Assembly: GCA_003693705.1 (NCBI GenBank)
Contig: RBZT01000765.1
Span: 604 to 46,625, forward strand
Origin: Polymyxa betae
Lineage: Eukaryota > Endomyxa > Phytomyxea > Plasmodiophorida > Plasmodiophoridae
Reading direction: 5' to 3'
DNA: 46,022 nucleotides
Every line of letters starts with the position of its first letter. Position 1 is the first letter of the stretch. The notes beneath the pieces were generated by a model. It was not told the DNA's origin and did not search any database. It was given only the letters and a program-made list of their open reading frames with translations. This document shows, one piece after another, positions 24,750 to 36,200 of the stretch. The position numbers and the translations under genes are program-made.

Positions 24750-26697
24750 TCAAACAATTTGATAAACAAGAGCTGCGACCGACTTTTGGGACTGCTTAGA
24801 GGAATACAACTGAATTTCATCTGGAACCAGATCTGATATATCAAAAGGTCTGGTTGGTGAGCAGGCCGTCTTCAGCTCTGGACACAATCAATGTGAAAGT
24901 TTGATACAAAAAAACAGTGAGACCTGTAAAAGATCGCGATAGTGCCTCCTTGTCGAATCCACGCCCGATTAACACGAGAGACATCTCGGGTGCCCTTTCC
25001 CATCGCAGAGCCTCCGTTATATGCACACGGCGACGTCCGCTCAGTTGCAATTCGCGATACGTCGATTGCTCGTGTGACAGCCATACAAATCCTAAACGAA
25101 AGATCAACTTCCAGAGCTGGAGATTATACAAAGTGATCACACCTTTCATTCGACTAACGCTCTTTGGCAATGCAAACGCTATCCAATCCTGGAAGCACGA
25201 CAGCTGGAGTGGAATATCGGATACCAGCACGAGGGAATCGAAATCATCAGCGAGGATACCGGAGGGCTGTAGCTGAGCCTGGCGCTCCCTGGCCAGACGA
25301 AGACTACCACCAACCGCTGACATCGAAAAAGTTGGAGATTGAAACGACATGTTATCATGAGACACGACCTGCCCTGCATACAACATTCAGCGAGAACGAA
25401 ACGACCTCAGATTTTCGTAAATCAAATGTTCATAAAGCTCGAAGTTCAGAGGCAAAAGTAATTTTCTGAAGGGCGACATAATCGTTAGAAAACCATAACT
25501 GACCAACTACAGGGTCTAAATCAATATCCAGCACAGCACGCAATGGAACGCGACCGAAAGTCGAAGTCAGGATACGAACATCAGGGACGACCTCTTGCAC
25601 ACGTCGAGTAATGGCATCAATTCTAAAGCAATGTTGACAGAGAATGGTGCGAACAGGCCAGGCCGAGACGTACTGGTCCGTGCTGACCAAATCGATCTTG
25701 TTGATGATGACGACATCAGCTGAGCGAAGCTGATTCCAGGCTACTTTCGAGCTGGCGACCATTTCGGAACTCGCACCGACATCGGCATCGATCACGGTGA
25801 CAACTATACAGAGATTGCTTCAGCGATGTATCGATCTCTCGTTAAGAATGAGAAGACGGTACCGCAATCCAGGCGGCATCGAGTGGTCTTCCCGAATTTC
25901 CGATCGAGTTTGGCAATAATTTGAGTCGGATCTGTGACCCCGCTGGAAAATGTAAATAATACATTCAGAGAAAGTTAGATTGGAGACCTTGTTTCGATGA
26001 CAATAGCATCTGGAAAATCGCCGGATTCTTCTGGATTCAGCGTGCGCCAAATGGCGTCCTCGAACTCGGTCCCGATAGATGCGATACAGCACATACCTGC
26101 AAAAGCAAAATCAGAGAGCGATAGAAATTGATAAAAAATTCAGCAGCTTAAAACCAGGTCGGAAAACAATAAAAAAGTCATATAAATCAACAAAATCGTA
26201 CATCCATTGGAAAGTTCGATGACATCGTTGGGGCGAGTACGTCGCACAAGCGAGGCATCGATATTGAGTGCAGCGAAATCGTTAACAATGGCGGTGATGA
26301 TGAGATTGCTTTTATTCGTCAGAATATGTTTCAGCAATGTTGTCTATAAGAGTCAAATCAGCGCTCCGAGAAACTAGAACGAATAGAGCACTTTTCCACC
26401 ACCAAGCTCGCCCTGCAATCAAAGTAAGAAACTACCAACGTGCTCCCAAATTAAGCTTTGCAACAAAGAAACGTGTGAATCAAATGTAGAAATTCTAAGC
26501 AAATGAAATTTATCAGCCAAGAAGCTATCTAATTACAGAAATTAAGGTGGCAGGGCAGATGCGACGTTCATTGATGCTGGCAAAGACGACCCGATCTTCG
26601 AACCTGCCTTTATCACTCTGCGATGCGTACTAACAATGACAGATGGCTCTATCACTGACCTATTGAATAGATTCACAGTCGATGCTTGAAAATCCAT
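24750..26697 (-). CDS. COG0523 / CobW-type metallochaperone GTPase (ZNG1-like)
   Basis: COG0523 proteins are G3E GTPases that deliver metals; eukaryotic ZNG1 passes zinc to methionine aminopeptidase. The ATG at 26695-26697 begins a tiny exon (MDFQAST, 26677-26697). Later exons give ICPATLIS, then the Walker A loop GELGGGKTT completed across an intron, then LKHILTNKSNLIITAIVNDF. The metal-binding CxCC motif is present as NGCMCC and is itself split by an intron. VTVIDADVGASSEMVASSKV and NKIDLV (G4) follow. The CobW C-terminal domain shows SRMKGFVWLSHEQSTYRELQ (after splicing) and LVLIGRGFDKEALSRSF. The usual family P-loop is GFLGAGKTT, and the E-for-F and G-for-A changes are unusual. The stop is at 24750-24752, only 44 bases before the next gene. 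Confidence 0.85.
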
Positions 26698-26992
26698 ATC
26701 GGCTTTGGAAAACACCGTATTCTGCCTCAAATTCGTGTCTCGCTCAGAATTGATTGGGCGATTTCCAAGAAAAGAAGCATTTGTTGATTCAGCATTACTT
26801 GTGGGAATACTCAGCTGTATGCAATGATGATGGCTGTATGTGCAGCAAATGGCCTAAGGAATGCCGAAATAACAGTCTTGATAAAAACGTCAAGAAATTC
26901 CAACAGGTTTCAAGAACAATCTCGCCAAATAATGAGACAATCTGTCTGCAGAATTTATTGATCACATCAGGTGGCTCTCTGAGGCACAACAT
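26698..26992. other. Spacer between Rab GDI and the COG0523 gene
   Basis: About 295 bases between two same-strand genes. It should carry the Rab GDI 3' end and the COG0523 promoter. Overlapping open frames are not coherent with either gene. Confidence 0.3.
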
Positions 26993-28773
26993 CTATTGGT
27001 CCTGCATGTCATCTGGATTGATTTGCTTGCTAAGGTCCAACTTCGAGCCCGTAATTCGCTCATACATCTCAATGACATCAATGGCATCTTGCTGGAAGTG
27101 CGACGTAGGGTCAAGCGACTTTGTAATAAAGACCTGTAGAGGATATGATGCAAACGATAAACGAAAGACCTCGATTCAAACCTTATCATTGATGCCGTCA
27201 CCAGCCGGAGCGTACATATCTGTTTCAAAGTAGAAGTCGGCAAGAATCGGGCCGAGCAACTTCACCCCGAATTCAAGCTCTTTGCGAGAATTGCTGGTTT
27301 CGCAAACAGAGGTAACCATGGCGACGAATTTCCCTAAAGCATGGCTAAGAATAAAGAACGTTATTGAGGTTATAAAAAATTAAATGAAAGGTTGAAATTC
27401 TGCCGTATCAATTCCTTGAAAAAAATACTGAGAGGGAGCATTTCAAAATTATACCTTGAGCAGCAACACAATGGCCAGCAGACACAACAGAAATGTAGAT
27501 GTCATGCTTTCGTCCAGTATGCTTAAAAGGAATAATAATCTGACACGAATCGGCATCCGGGGCGGTACCATCAACAGGATGGTCCAGAATAAACAGCCAT
27601 CGTGCAATTTTGCCAGTCTTCACCACCTAACGATAGTAAGACCATTATCTCAAGTGACATCAGCGTTTACTGGCACCTTTCCGGTATCAGCAAAATAAGA
27701 TGGATCAGCAATGCAGATTTTTGCTCGAGCTTCTTCGCCATTGGACTTGATGCCACGGAACTGACCGTTATCGTCATAGAGAACTTCATGGACAGGGCGG
27801 TTGAGCATGAAAACACCACCATGAATAGCAGCAAGGCGTGAAAATCCCTCAGGAAGACCGCCCAGACCATAGACAGGGTAAATGAATGGGCTGTTGCCAA
27901 CTTCGGCCTGGCTGGTCATCAAACTCGTGGCATAGAGTTGGCACTTCTCGATAGTGTCTGATAGAAAACAAAATCAGCAATTGAAAAAGATATTGCCTGA
28001 AAGGAGCATACCGAGAGCTGGTTCCTTTAAGTAATCGTCGGTAGTGTGAAGAGCGATAGCGTGACCAACGAAAGCTTGAGTGTTGTCATCCAAGCCCCAG
28101 TAAGTGTACAGTTCGGATGTTAAAATCTCGGCTGCGTTCTTTCCCTGATAAGTACTCGGGTCATTCTGGTCATAGCTCGAGACAAACTAGCAAGCTGTTA
28201 GAAGATTGATTTGGAAGCAACAAAGTCGAATTACGGAAAGGAATTTCTTAAATCTGTGCTTTTGGAACATGCCCATCAGACTGGAAGCAGCTGCCTCCTG
28301 GACACGGGCGGGCACCTTATGAATGGTCCCGTCTTTGTAAACATACGATCCAAAAATGGTTTTGAACTGCAGATACCGGGTAACCTTTGAAAGCGAGCAT
28401 GAGAATAAACTTTAAATCTCTGAGCGAAAATTCACTTCACCTTCGTGCAGAATAACATTTTCACTAAGTTTCCGCAACGCATAATGAACTTGGGGCAGAG
28501 ATCAACACAGTAATAGCGAGATTGCCCTTCCGTAAAAATCAGCAATGGCAATCATAGCAACCGAAGCAGAGTACCAAGCTTCTGCTCGTCTGGTGTGCTA
28601 TCCGGTTTGAATTTCTTATAAAGCTGGTTCAGATTCAAAGAAGCTCCTTCACCGCCGTAGTAGTCATTGCGGTCGAGATGGAGAACCTTCTTGCCGTTGA
28701 CTGAGAGCAGACCTGAGAGTATGCACTCCTTCAGGCCGGTGCCCATGATGATGACATCATAATCCTCATCCAT
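26993..28773 (-). CDS. GDI1: Rab GDP dissociation inhibitor
   Basis: Rab GDI extracts prenylated GDP-bound Rab GTPases from membranes and recycles them through the cytosol. The ATG at 28771-28773 starts [20 protein letters not shown], the dinucleotide-like fold and SCR1 of the GDI/REP family, followed by [15 protein letters not shown]. Later exons give [68 protein letters not shown], then [20 protein letters not shown] and [15 protein letters not shown]. The end is [20 protein letters not shown] with the stop at 26993-26995. Eight or so GT-AG introns of 45-150 bases interrupt it. All main conserved blocks are present, so the protein should be functional. The symbol follows the yeast/animal family name. 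Confidence 0.95.
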
Positions 28774-29219
28774 TGCTAGACGATAGTACTATAGAGAATG
28801 AGAGAGCAGTCCTCCTCGGAGAGTTGAAAGGCCTCAGCCTTTCAGCCCTCTCGACACATAGGCACGTAAACATAGGCGCAAGAAAATTTTGCCGTCGCAG
28901 ATATTCATGCGCGTTGGGAAAAATAATCAAATGTCGCGACAGAATCAACAGGATGGTTGTCGAGAGGTACTGTAGTTGAGATTTATGACTCTAAGGATTC
29001 CTCCAATAGAGACGCGTACAAATGGACTGCAAATGGAGAACCGGTTGGCGATTCTTAGCTTAGCCGGGAGGGGTTACGAATCGATATTTACCTATTCGAC
29101 TGATTAATTGGATAAACACGCCTGCCAACGCAGTATGGATGATGTTTATCTTTATGGAACAGAGAGAATATCAAAGAACCCGGATCAATGATTATCATTG
29201 TGCAATAGAATTATCTATT
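28774..29219. promoter_or_regulatory. Upstream region of Rab GDI
   Basis: This 446-base AT-rich interval precedes the Rab GDI ATG on the minus strand and follows the small gene's stop. It must hold the Rab GDI promoter. No RNA gene or repeat was seen. Confidence 0.3.
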
Positions 29220-29581
29220 TTAATTGTCAGAAAATCCCTTGATTGATATAAACGGTGTCATTTGAAGATTACGTCTCATCTCCACTTGGTGGATCTTATA
29301 GGCACATTTGTAATTGGCGAGCAATTCCCTGACAGATAGGCATTATCGCTCATTGACTTCATCATCTTCGCCTTCTTTCTGGTTAGATCAGCAGCATCTT
29401 CGCCTCCCTGTTAGTTTGTTCTAGTTCATATATGAAGTTCGGTAGCCAATTCAGAAATTTCTTGTTTGAAAGCAGAAAATACGAAAAATACTTTCTTCTT
29501 TGATTTGAGCTGTCGAAAGATTATGTCGCCGTCATGCCCGCCTTCCTTCATTCCGAGAGAAGACCAAATTGACTTAAGCAT
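29220..29581 (-). CDS. Small unidentified lysine-rich protein
   Basis: An ATG at 29579-29581 opens MLKSIWSSLGMKEGGHDGDI followed by FRQLKSKKK at a GT donor. After an intron of about 90 bases comes GGEDAADLTRKKAKMM, and after a second, very short intron (29 bases, GTCAATGA...CTGTCAG) comes KELLANYKCAYKIHQVEMRR, NLQMTPFISIKGFSDN and a stop at 29220-29222. All pieces are coherent in composition, and the product is about 82 residues, basic and helical. Without the second intron the frame instead ends at 29276. I recognise no family. Confidence 0.45.
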
Positions 29582-30284
29582 TGTCCCATTTTACAGTGAT
29601 CTCTCACTATGAGCGATAGTCCGATTGCTGACAAATGTCAATGTTACAAGCGCCTCAATGCGAAAATGAAGAATTCCCCCGATTATATTTTCATCTGAGG
29701 CGATATTCGAACTGAAATTACGTTCGCGATCGAGGAAGTAGGCGATCTAAGAACGAGTGGGGAGTATGTGGACAACTTGATGGTCGACATGACAAGAAAC
29801 CCTATGTTACACAGTCCCGAACAACAAAAATAATGCAGTAGGTGATATGTAGAATAAATGATGTTATCTCTTTGTATTAAGCGGTCATAATGGGTGGGAT
29901 GGGAGCGCCCAACATTCTAATACACCAACAACAAGCCCAGGACAACTCGCCAATAATCCAGACCGAGCTCATGCCCTGCATCGTCTGATTCCGAATGATA
30001 CCGTCACTCCCGCCGAACGTCTTTTTGTGTCTCTGGGAGTGTCGTTCCCCGGCCACGTCTTATCGCAGAACGCTGTCTGGAGGGTGGGCGCAGCCCATGG
30101 GGTGACCCCCGGACCCCGTGAGCCCGGCACGTCTCCTCCTATCAGCACTGGAAGATTCACCGCGTCCGTCGGCTTTCCTGTTGTTGCGTGGTCGTCAGCA
30201 GTCATGAGGAGAACACCAACTCAATTGTGAAACTAATAGCGGAGAATCCGCTTCGTCACGACTCATTCTCATCATTCTTCGTCA
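29582..30284 (+). promoter_or_regulatory. Upstream region of acetyl-CoA carboxylase, with an open frame
   Basis: This should hold the carboxylase promoter. From about 29,880 to 30,231 the sequence turns GC-rich. One plus frame stays open from about 29,870 through DRAHALHRLIPNDTVTPAER and GVSFPGHVLSQNAVW to a TGA at about 30,229. No ATG sits at its head, so it may be an untranslated leader, an upstream exon of the carboxylase or a separate small gene. I recognise no motif. Confidence 0.3.
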
Positions 30285-33200
30285 ATGTCTCGCTCGTGGT
30301 TCCCATCCTTGCTGCCTTTGCTGGCGGTCTGCACGATCGCAGCCGGTCCAAATGCGCTCTTTTCAGGGCCCCCGACAGTCCTTCAAACCCGCCTTTCTGT
30401 CCTGCAGTCCCAATTCGTACCAGAGGTCTCGCTTGCAGTCACGCGGTTGAAGCAATCTCGCCTGCCATGTTCCATATCGAACGCAGCCTCAATAGAGGTC
30501 CCGCAATCCGCAGTCGAACTCCATCCAGGTAAAGTCATCACGGATGCGAAACGTCCCTCGGGGAAATCTGTACTACCCCACCAACCAGGCTCCACCGTAG
30601 GAACCGAATCTGATCGCTGTAAAGTGTTTCTGACCCACGCTGATCCTCAGGATGATGTCGAACGGCAACAGATCGCGGAATTCGTTCGCCAGCACAACGG
30701 ACAACGTCCCATTCAGCGCATTCTGATCGCCAATAATGGTATCGCTGCCAAGAAATTCATCATGTCCGTCCGTCGCTGGGCCTACGCCGCCTTTGGCCAT
30801 TCGTCCATGATCCAGTTTATCGTGATGGTGACCCCCGACGACCTGGCCGCTCAAGCAGAATACATCCGACTCGCCGACAGTCATGGTAAGTAACGTAAGC
30901 CATTAGGGTTTTCTCGAATGAAGCGTTTGCAGTCAATGTCCCCGGCGGGTCAAATCAGAACAACTACGCGAATTTGGACATTATCACGTCGGTCGCGAAG
31001 ACGTACAATGTGGATGCTGTTTGGGCTGGATGGGTATTGGCTCGAGAGTTTCTGGCTGTCGTTTTGATCAACCTTCATGTTAGGGCCATGCCAGCGAGAA
31101 CCCATTGCTGGCGGACGCATTGACGGCCATGAATATCGCCTGGATCGGGCCGCCATCGAGTGCGATGCGCGCCCTCGGTGACAAAGTTGCCTCGACCTTG
31201 ATCGCTCAGAGCGCTGGTGTTCACTGCGTTCCATGGAGCGGGACTGGACTCGACCCGAAATTCACCTCCGGAGAGGAGATCGACCCTGTGGTCTACCGTC
31301 AAGCTTGTATTGAGACCGACGAGGAAGCTGTGAAGCATGCTGAACGAATTGGATTCCCTATCATGATCAAGGCCAGCGCTGGAGGTACTCACAAACAGCT
31401 ATTAATCATGCCAACCAGCATTATCATTATATAGGTGGCGGTAAAGGAATTCGTAAATGTCAAAGCATAAGCGATGTTGCTGCTGCATTCCGCCAAGTCC
31501 AAGCTGAGGTCAGAGTCTTGTAATGATGAATTGGTACTTGTTGCTTATATGAGCAGGTTCCCAATTCGCCCATTTTCTTGATGCGTCTCGTCAATAATGT
31601 TCGTCACCTTGAAGTGCAGCTGCTAGCGGATTCTCATGGTAACACGCCGAAGCCGTTTGAAACTCCATCTGAATCGATTCGCAGGGAATACGATTGCGCT
31701 TCACGGCCGGGATTGCTCGATCCAGCGACGTCATCAAAAGATTATCGGTAAAATGCTTGACTCGTTTGTTTTCTTACTCAACTGATCGGCTCTGTAGAGG
31801 AAGGGCCTGTAATTGCAGCTCCGCCTAATATCTGGTCAGAAATGGAGAAATGTGCCATTCGCTTGGCCAAAGCCGTCGGCTATGTTGGTGCAGGTACAAC
31901 GCAGTAACTGCTTCTCAGTCATTTTCTAACTGAACAACAGGGACGTTGGAATATCTATATGATGAAGTCAACCAAGAATACGCTTTCCTTGAGCTGAACC
32001 CGCGTCTTCAGGTAACGCTTTAATTGTGAATTTTAGTTAAAAATGATTGATGTTTTTTTTTTCAGGTGGAACACCCTGTTACCGAGCTCATATCCGGAGT
32101 CAATCTGCCTGCAGCCCAGCTGCAAATTGCTATGGGCATTCCCCTTGATGAGGTACAGATCTTGTTTTCTAGTTGAATCGGAAATGACGGTTGATTTTCA
32201 GATCCCTGAAATTCGAAAGCTGTACCCAGACTCTGGGCGAGGTATGCTTTGTTGAGAGGTGAATCCAATGAGACTCACTTTGTTGTAGGCGAAATCGATT
32301 TCGATAACACTCCGATGGTGAACCCGAACGGTCATGTTATTGCTTGCCGAATCACAGCCGAGAACCCGAACAAAGGATTCCAACCTACATCCGGTCAATT
32401 ACAAGAACTGAAATTCGAATCATCGCCCAATGTTTGGGGCTATTTCTCCATTGGTAGCTTTTGCCTGTTGCTTTTCAATCATAATCTCAATCTCTTCAGG
32501 TGCTAATGGCGCCATTCATAACTACGCTGATTCTCAGTTTGGTCACGTATTTGCTGTCGGCAGCGATCGCGAAGAGGTTTGGGCAACACCCTGTGCTGGC
32601 TGCCCTTCGATGCTGATTTTCATGGCTAGGCTCGTAAGCAAATGGTTTCGGCTTTGAAATCAATGTGAGCTGCTCCGAATGCATTGTAAGAGTTCTCGTT
32701 AACACATCAACAGGTCGTACCGTGGTGACATCAGCACAACCATCGAATATCTTCTGGCCATTCTAGAAACCGACGATTACAAAAGTTTGCAGATTTCGTG
32801 TTTTGTCGATGCAGACTGATTTCTACTGTAGATAATCTCATCACTACCGAATGGCTTGAATCGCAATCACAAACAGCTGCGGTGGCCCCTCAGTTATCTG
32901 AGAAAGTATCCAGTGAGTTGCTGACTCCTGTTGGCTGTTCACCACCTTTAACCTAACAAACAGCATTGTTACCTGCTGCCCTCTTCGCCTGGGATTCCTT
33001 TACCAAGGCTCGTGCGGAATTGGAAGCCAAGCTTCAACGTGGCCTCCTGATTGACAGCTCCGCTTGTTCGTCGATCTGCTCAGAGGACGTCGTTCTTCGT
33101 CGCAATGGCCTCAAGTATCACGTCAAGGTAGTTTCACTCTTGCGATCTGTTCAGCTGATGTTCATGACGGCTTCTAGGTGTCTCTTACTAATCTGGATAC

Positions 33201-36200
33201 CATGATGCTCTCGATCAACTCAACACAATACGGCCCTATTCAAGTCTCCGAATTGATTGGAACCAATGTGACTAATTCAGTCTATCACCTACAACTGCTA
33301 ACGCTCTGCCTTCCAGAACCTCATTCTTAGTTTCGAAGGTCGCTCATACCATATCTTCTCTCATTCGCCCAACCAGTTGCGAGGTTCAGCATCTATCCGC
33401 TTCCTCGTTCATCGTTTTGATTTCTTTGAAAGTCTCCATCGATGGTGTGACGATTACCTTTGAGGAGGAGATTGAACTCGATTTGGTGCGTTCAATGTTC
33501 TCTGGCAAGCTTCTTCGTTTTGCCGCTGAAGATGGCGCCCATCTGAAAAAGGACGATGTCGTCGCTGAGATCGAGTGCATGAAAATGTAATTCGACATCC
33601 AACATGTTTCATTCTCCTGAATTGTTTCTTCTTCTAGGCTCATGATTTTAACTATGCCAGCCAGTGGCCGTTTGCAGTTGCTCAAATCGGCCCCCGGAGA
33701 CGTCAAGCCCAGAGACCTACTGGCCCGTATTCACTTGGATGATCCAAGCCTGGCCACACAGGTCGTGCTGTACCTTGAATCGACCTGCTGAAGTTGAATC
33801 TGCGTTTAGGCCTCGTTCCGTGCATTCGACGGGTTATTCGATGTGGAACCAGCTCCTACAGCCGTATCGAATTTCAAGAACGCCGAACTGGTCAGAACTG
33901 TCGTTCATGACGCATTCAGATTCTGAATCTCCCGTTTAGACATTACAGAGTTGCTTGAAGGGGTATGCGATCGAAATCGAACAAGCTCTTGATGCCATTC
34001 AGACGCTTTTTGATGAGGCCCACGGACCAGCTATCGTCTCAGTTCTTCTAAGAGAGGTTGGTTTGTAGCCCAGACCTGTTCGTCCTCCCTTATTGCAACC
34101 TTAGACTGTGTCCTCTTTCTACGGTCGCGTTAATTCCAGCATCATATCGCGCTTATTTTCGCTTATCGACCGATTCTCTGAGCAAATGGCTTCTTGGTAA
34201 GTTTCCATCTGTTTCGCGAACCTCATTTCGCTGATAATTCAATCAGCAATGGATGTCTGCCTGTTCTGCCAATTAACGAGATGGTAGCTCTGCTGGACGG
34301 CCATGAAGATCTCCAAGATCAGGTTCTGAAGTTCTCTCGTTCGTCTTCGAGCCTGGTCGTCGACACCATTCAATCGCTGTTCGGGCAATATGCCAACACC
34401 GAAGAGGACTTCGTCGGGCGAGACGTCGCCTTCACGCTGAAGAACCTGTCGGCGTCGTTGGCACCGCGCGCCCTAGCACAGAAACTGCTGGCTCACTCTG
34501 CCAAGAGTACCACGTCTTCTGTCATACTGTCCCTTCTCGAGGCCGCCGTCAACGAGCTCGGCTCAGATGCTGCTCAGCTGTTGCCCTCAATCGAACGTTT
34601 GACCAAGATTCCTGAAGTTGCTCGTGCGGCAAGCAAAGCTTTGATCAACCTTCGTCGAGACCTGTTGATGCATGGTGATTTCCCCGACGATTACGTCACC
34701 CGCGAACAAGTACGTTTTGTGATCTTGTTCGGTTTCTCATTGCATTAATTGCTCTGTTTTCAGATCAAACTGTCACGCAGCCTTCAAGCTTTGATCACTT
34801 CTGTCAACCAGCCTGATGCGTTGTCTTACTTCCTCAGTGTTGTGTCGACTGAAGCTCTTGAAGAGGACGTCGTTACTGGACTCTTACCGAACGGCGGCAT
34901 TCTTAACAGCAAAATCGTCACATTTTACAAGCCTTCTCTCCGAGTATGTTGATTGTCTCAAATTTATTCTCAATTCCTTACTTTTTATAGCGCCTTTTAA
35001 AGGATTTTCCTCATTTGGTGTCGCATCCTGCCGACTGCTTCTATTTCCTGGTGCAATCGGATTCGACTTTATTCGGTTCTGAAGATCAGATGTCGGACAC
35101 CCTGTTGGCGTTCGTCCAGGTTTTCAATAACGACTATCTCCTTGGTCGCCCTGTGACCTTCGGCGTCATTGATCCCGAAAACCTGACGCTCCGCCAATTC
35201 ACGTTCACCAGCTCGGAAGAAAACTACTCCGAACTTTCACATCTTCGATCACTGAACCCTTCGGCCATTTCCTCACTAGGTAAAATCTCTTCGTTTTAAA
35301 AGGAGGCTCTTTTCAATAGTAACTTGTAGAGCTCGAGCGTCTATCTGATCTAAATGCCAAATGGACATCGCATTCGATTTCTCCCTCCGTTGGTGTCTTC
35401 AATGTAACGAACTTCTTTTTACTGTTTTCATCTTGTCTCTAATCCAGTCTTTAGGCACCGCTTCCGGATGGTAAATCGCGGGCCTTTGTGCGAGGATCTT
35501 TACAATTCCTGGAGCCCATCATTGACTCGGATAGTTTGCGAGAACTCTCGTTCCAATTCGATTCGGTCGTCCGCGCCATCGTCGAATACGACTTCAGTCC
35601 GACATCCCGCCATAACAACGTCTTCCTTAATCTTGATATTCATGCGGATTGTAAAGATGTGAAACCAACGATCGAAGATGTTATTCGAAAGTAACGATCA
35701 AAATCGTTTCCTTCGATCGACTTTAACATGATCTCAGGTATGCTGTGAATCTGGAGAAGATCCATATCAGCTCTGTGGAAGTTCGCATCCGTGATGCGTC
35801 CAGAATCTCAGCTCCAATCATGCGTCTCGTCTTCACTACAATGCCCGGTATGCAGGATCGCTTTTTTTTTCTTCCGAAGATTTTTTTTCATAACTGATGT
35901 GCTGCAATTTTTTTGTTAAATTCGCTTCGTAATCATCATCTTTTCTTGAGCTAAACATTAATTGGCGATTATGCAGGTGTTGGAGTTATAACCGACACCT
36001 ACCAAGAGGTCGGGTCGAACCCTCCCAGATACCGATCGGAATCACCATCGACCCTGTCGGTCCTCGATAAGCACTCAATGAGCTTTCCGATCGAACTCAG
36101 GGAGCGCTCTGCCCCGCTTGATGGCCGATCCTGTCTGGAGCCATATTCGGCGCCATCCAAAGTTGACATTCGGAGGGATCTTGCCAGGGTAAACTTTGTC

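Noticed and set aside
35860-35985. Poly-T runs as a repeat element or pol III terminator
   Set aside because: They lie inside a carboxylase intron and fit an ordinary long polypyrimidine-rich intron.
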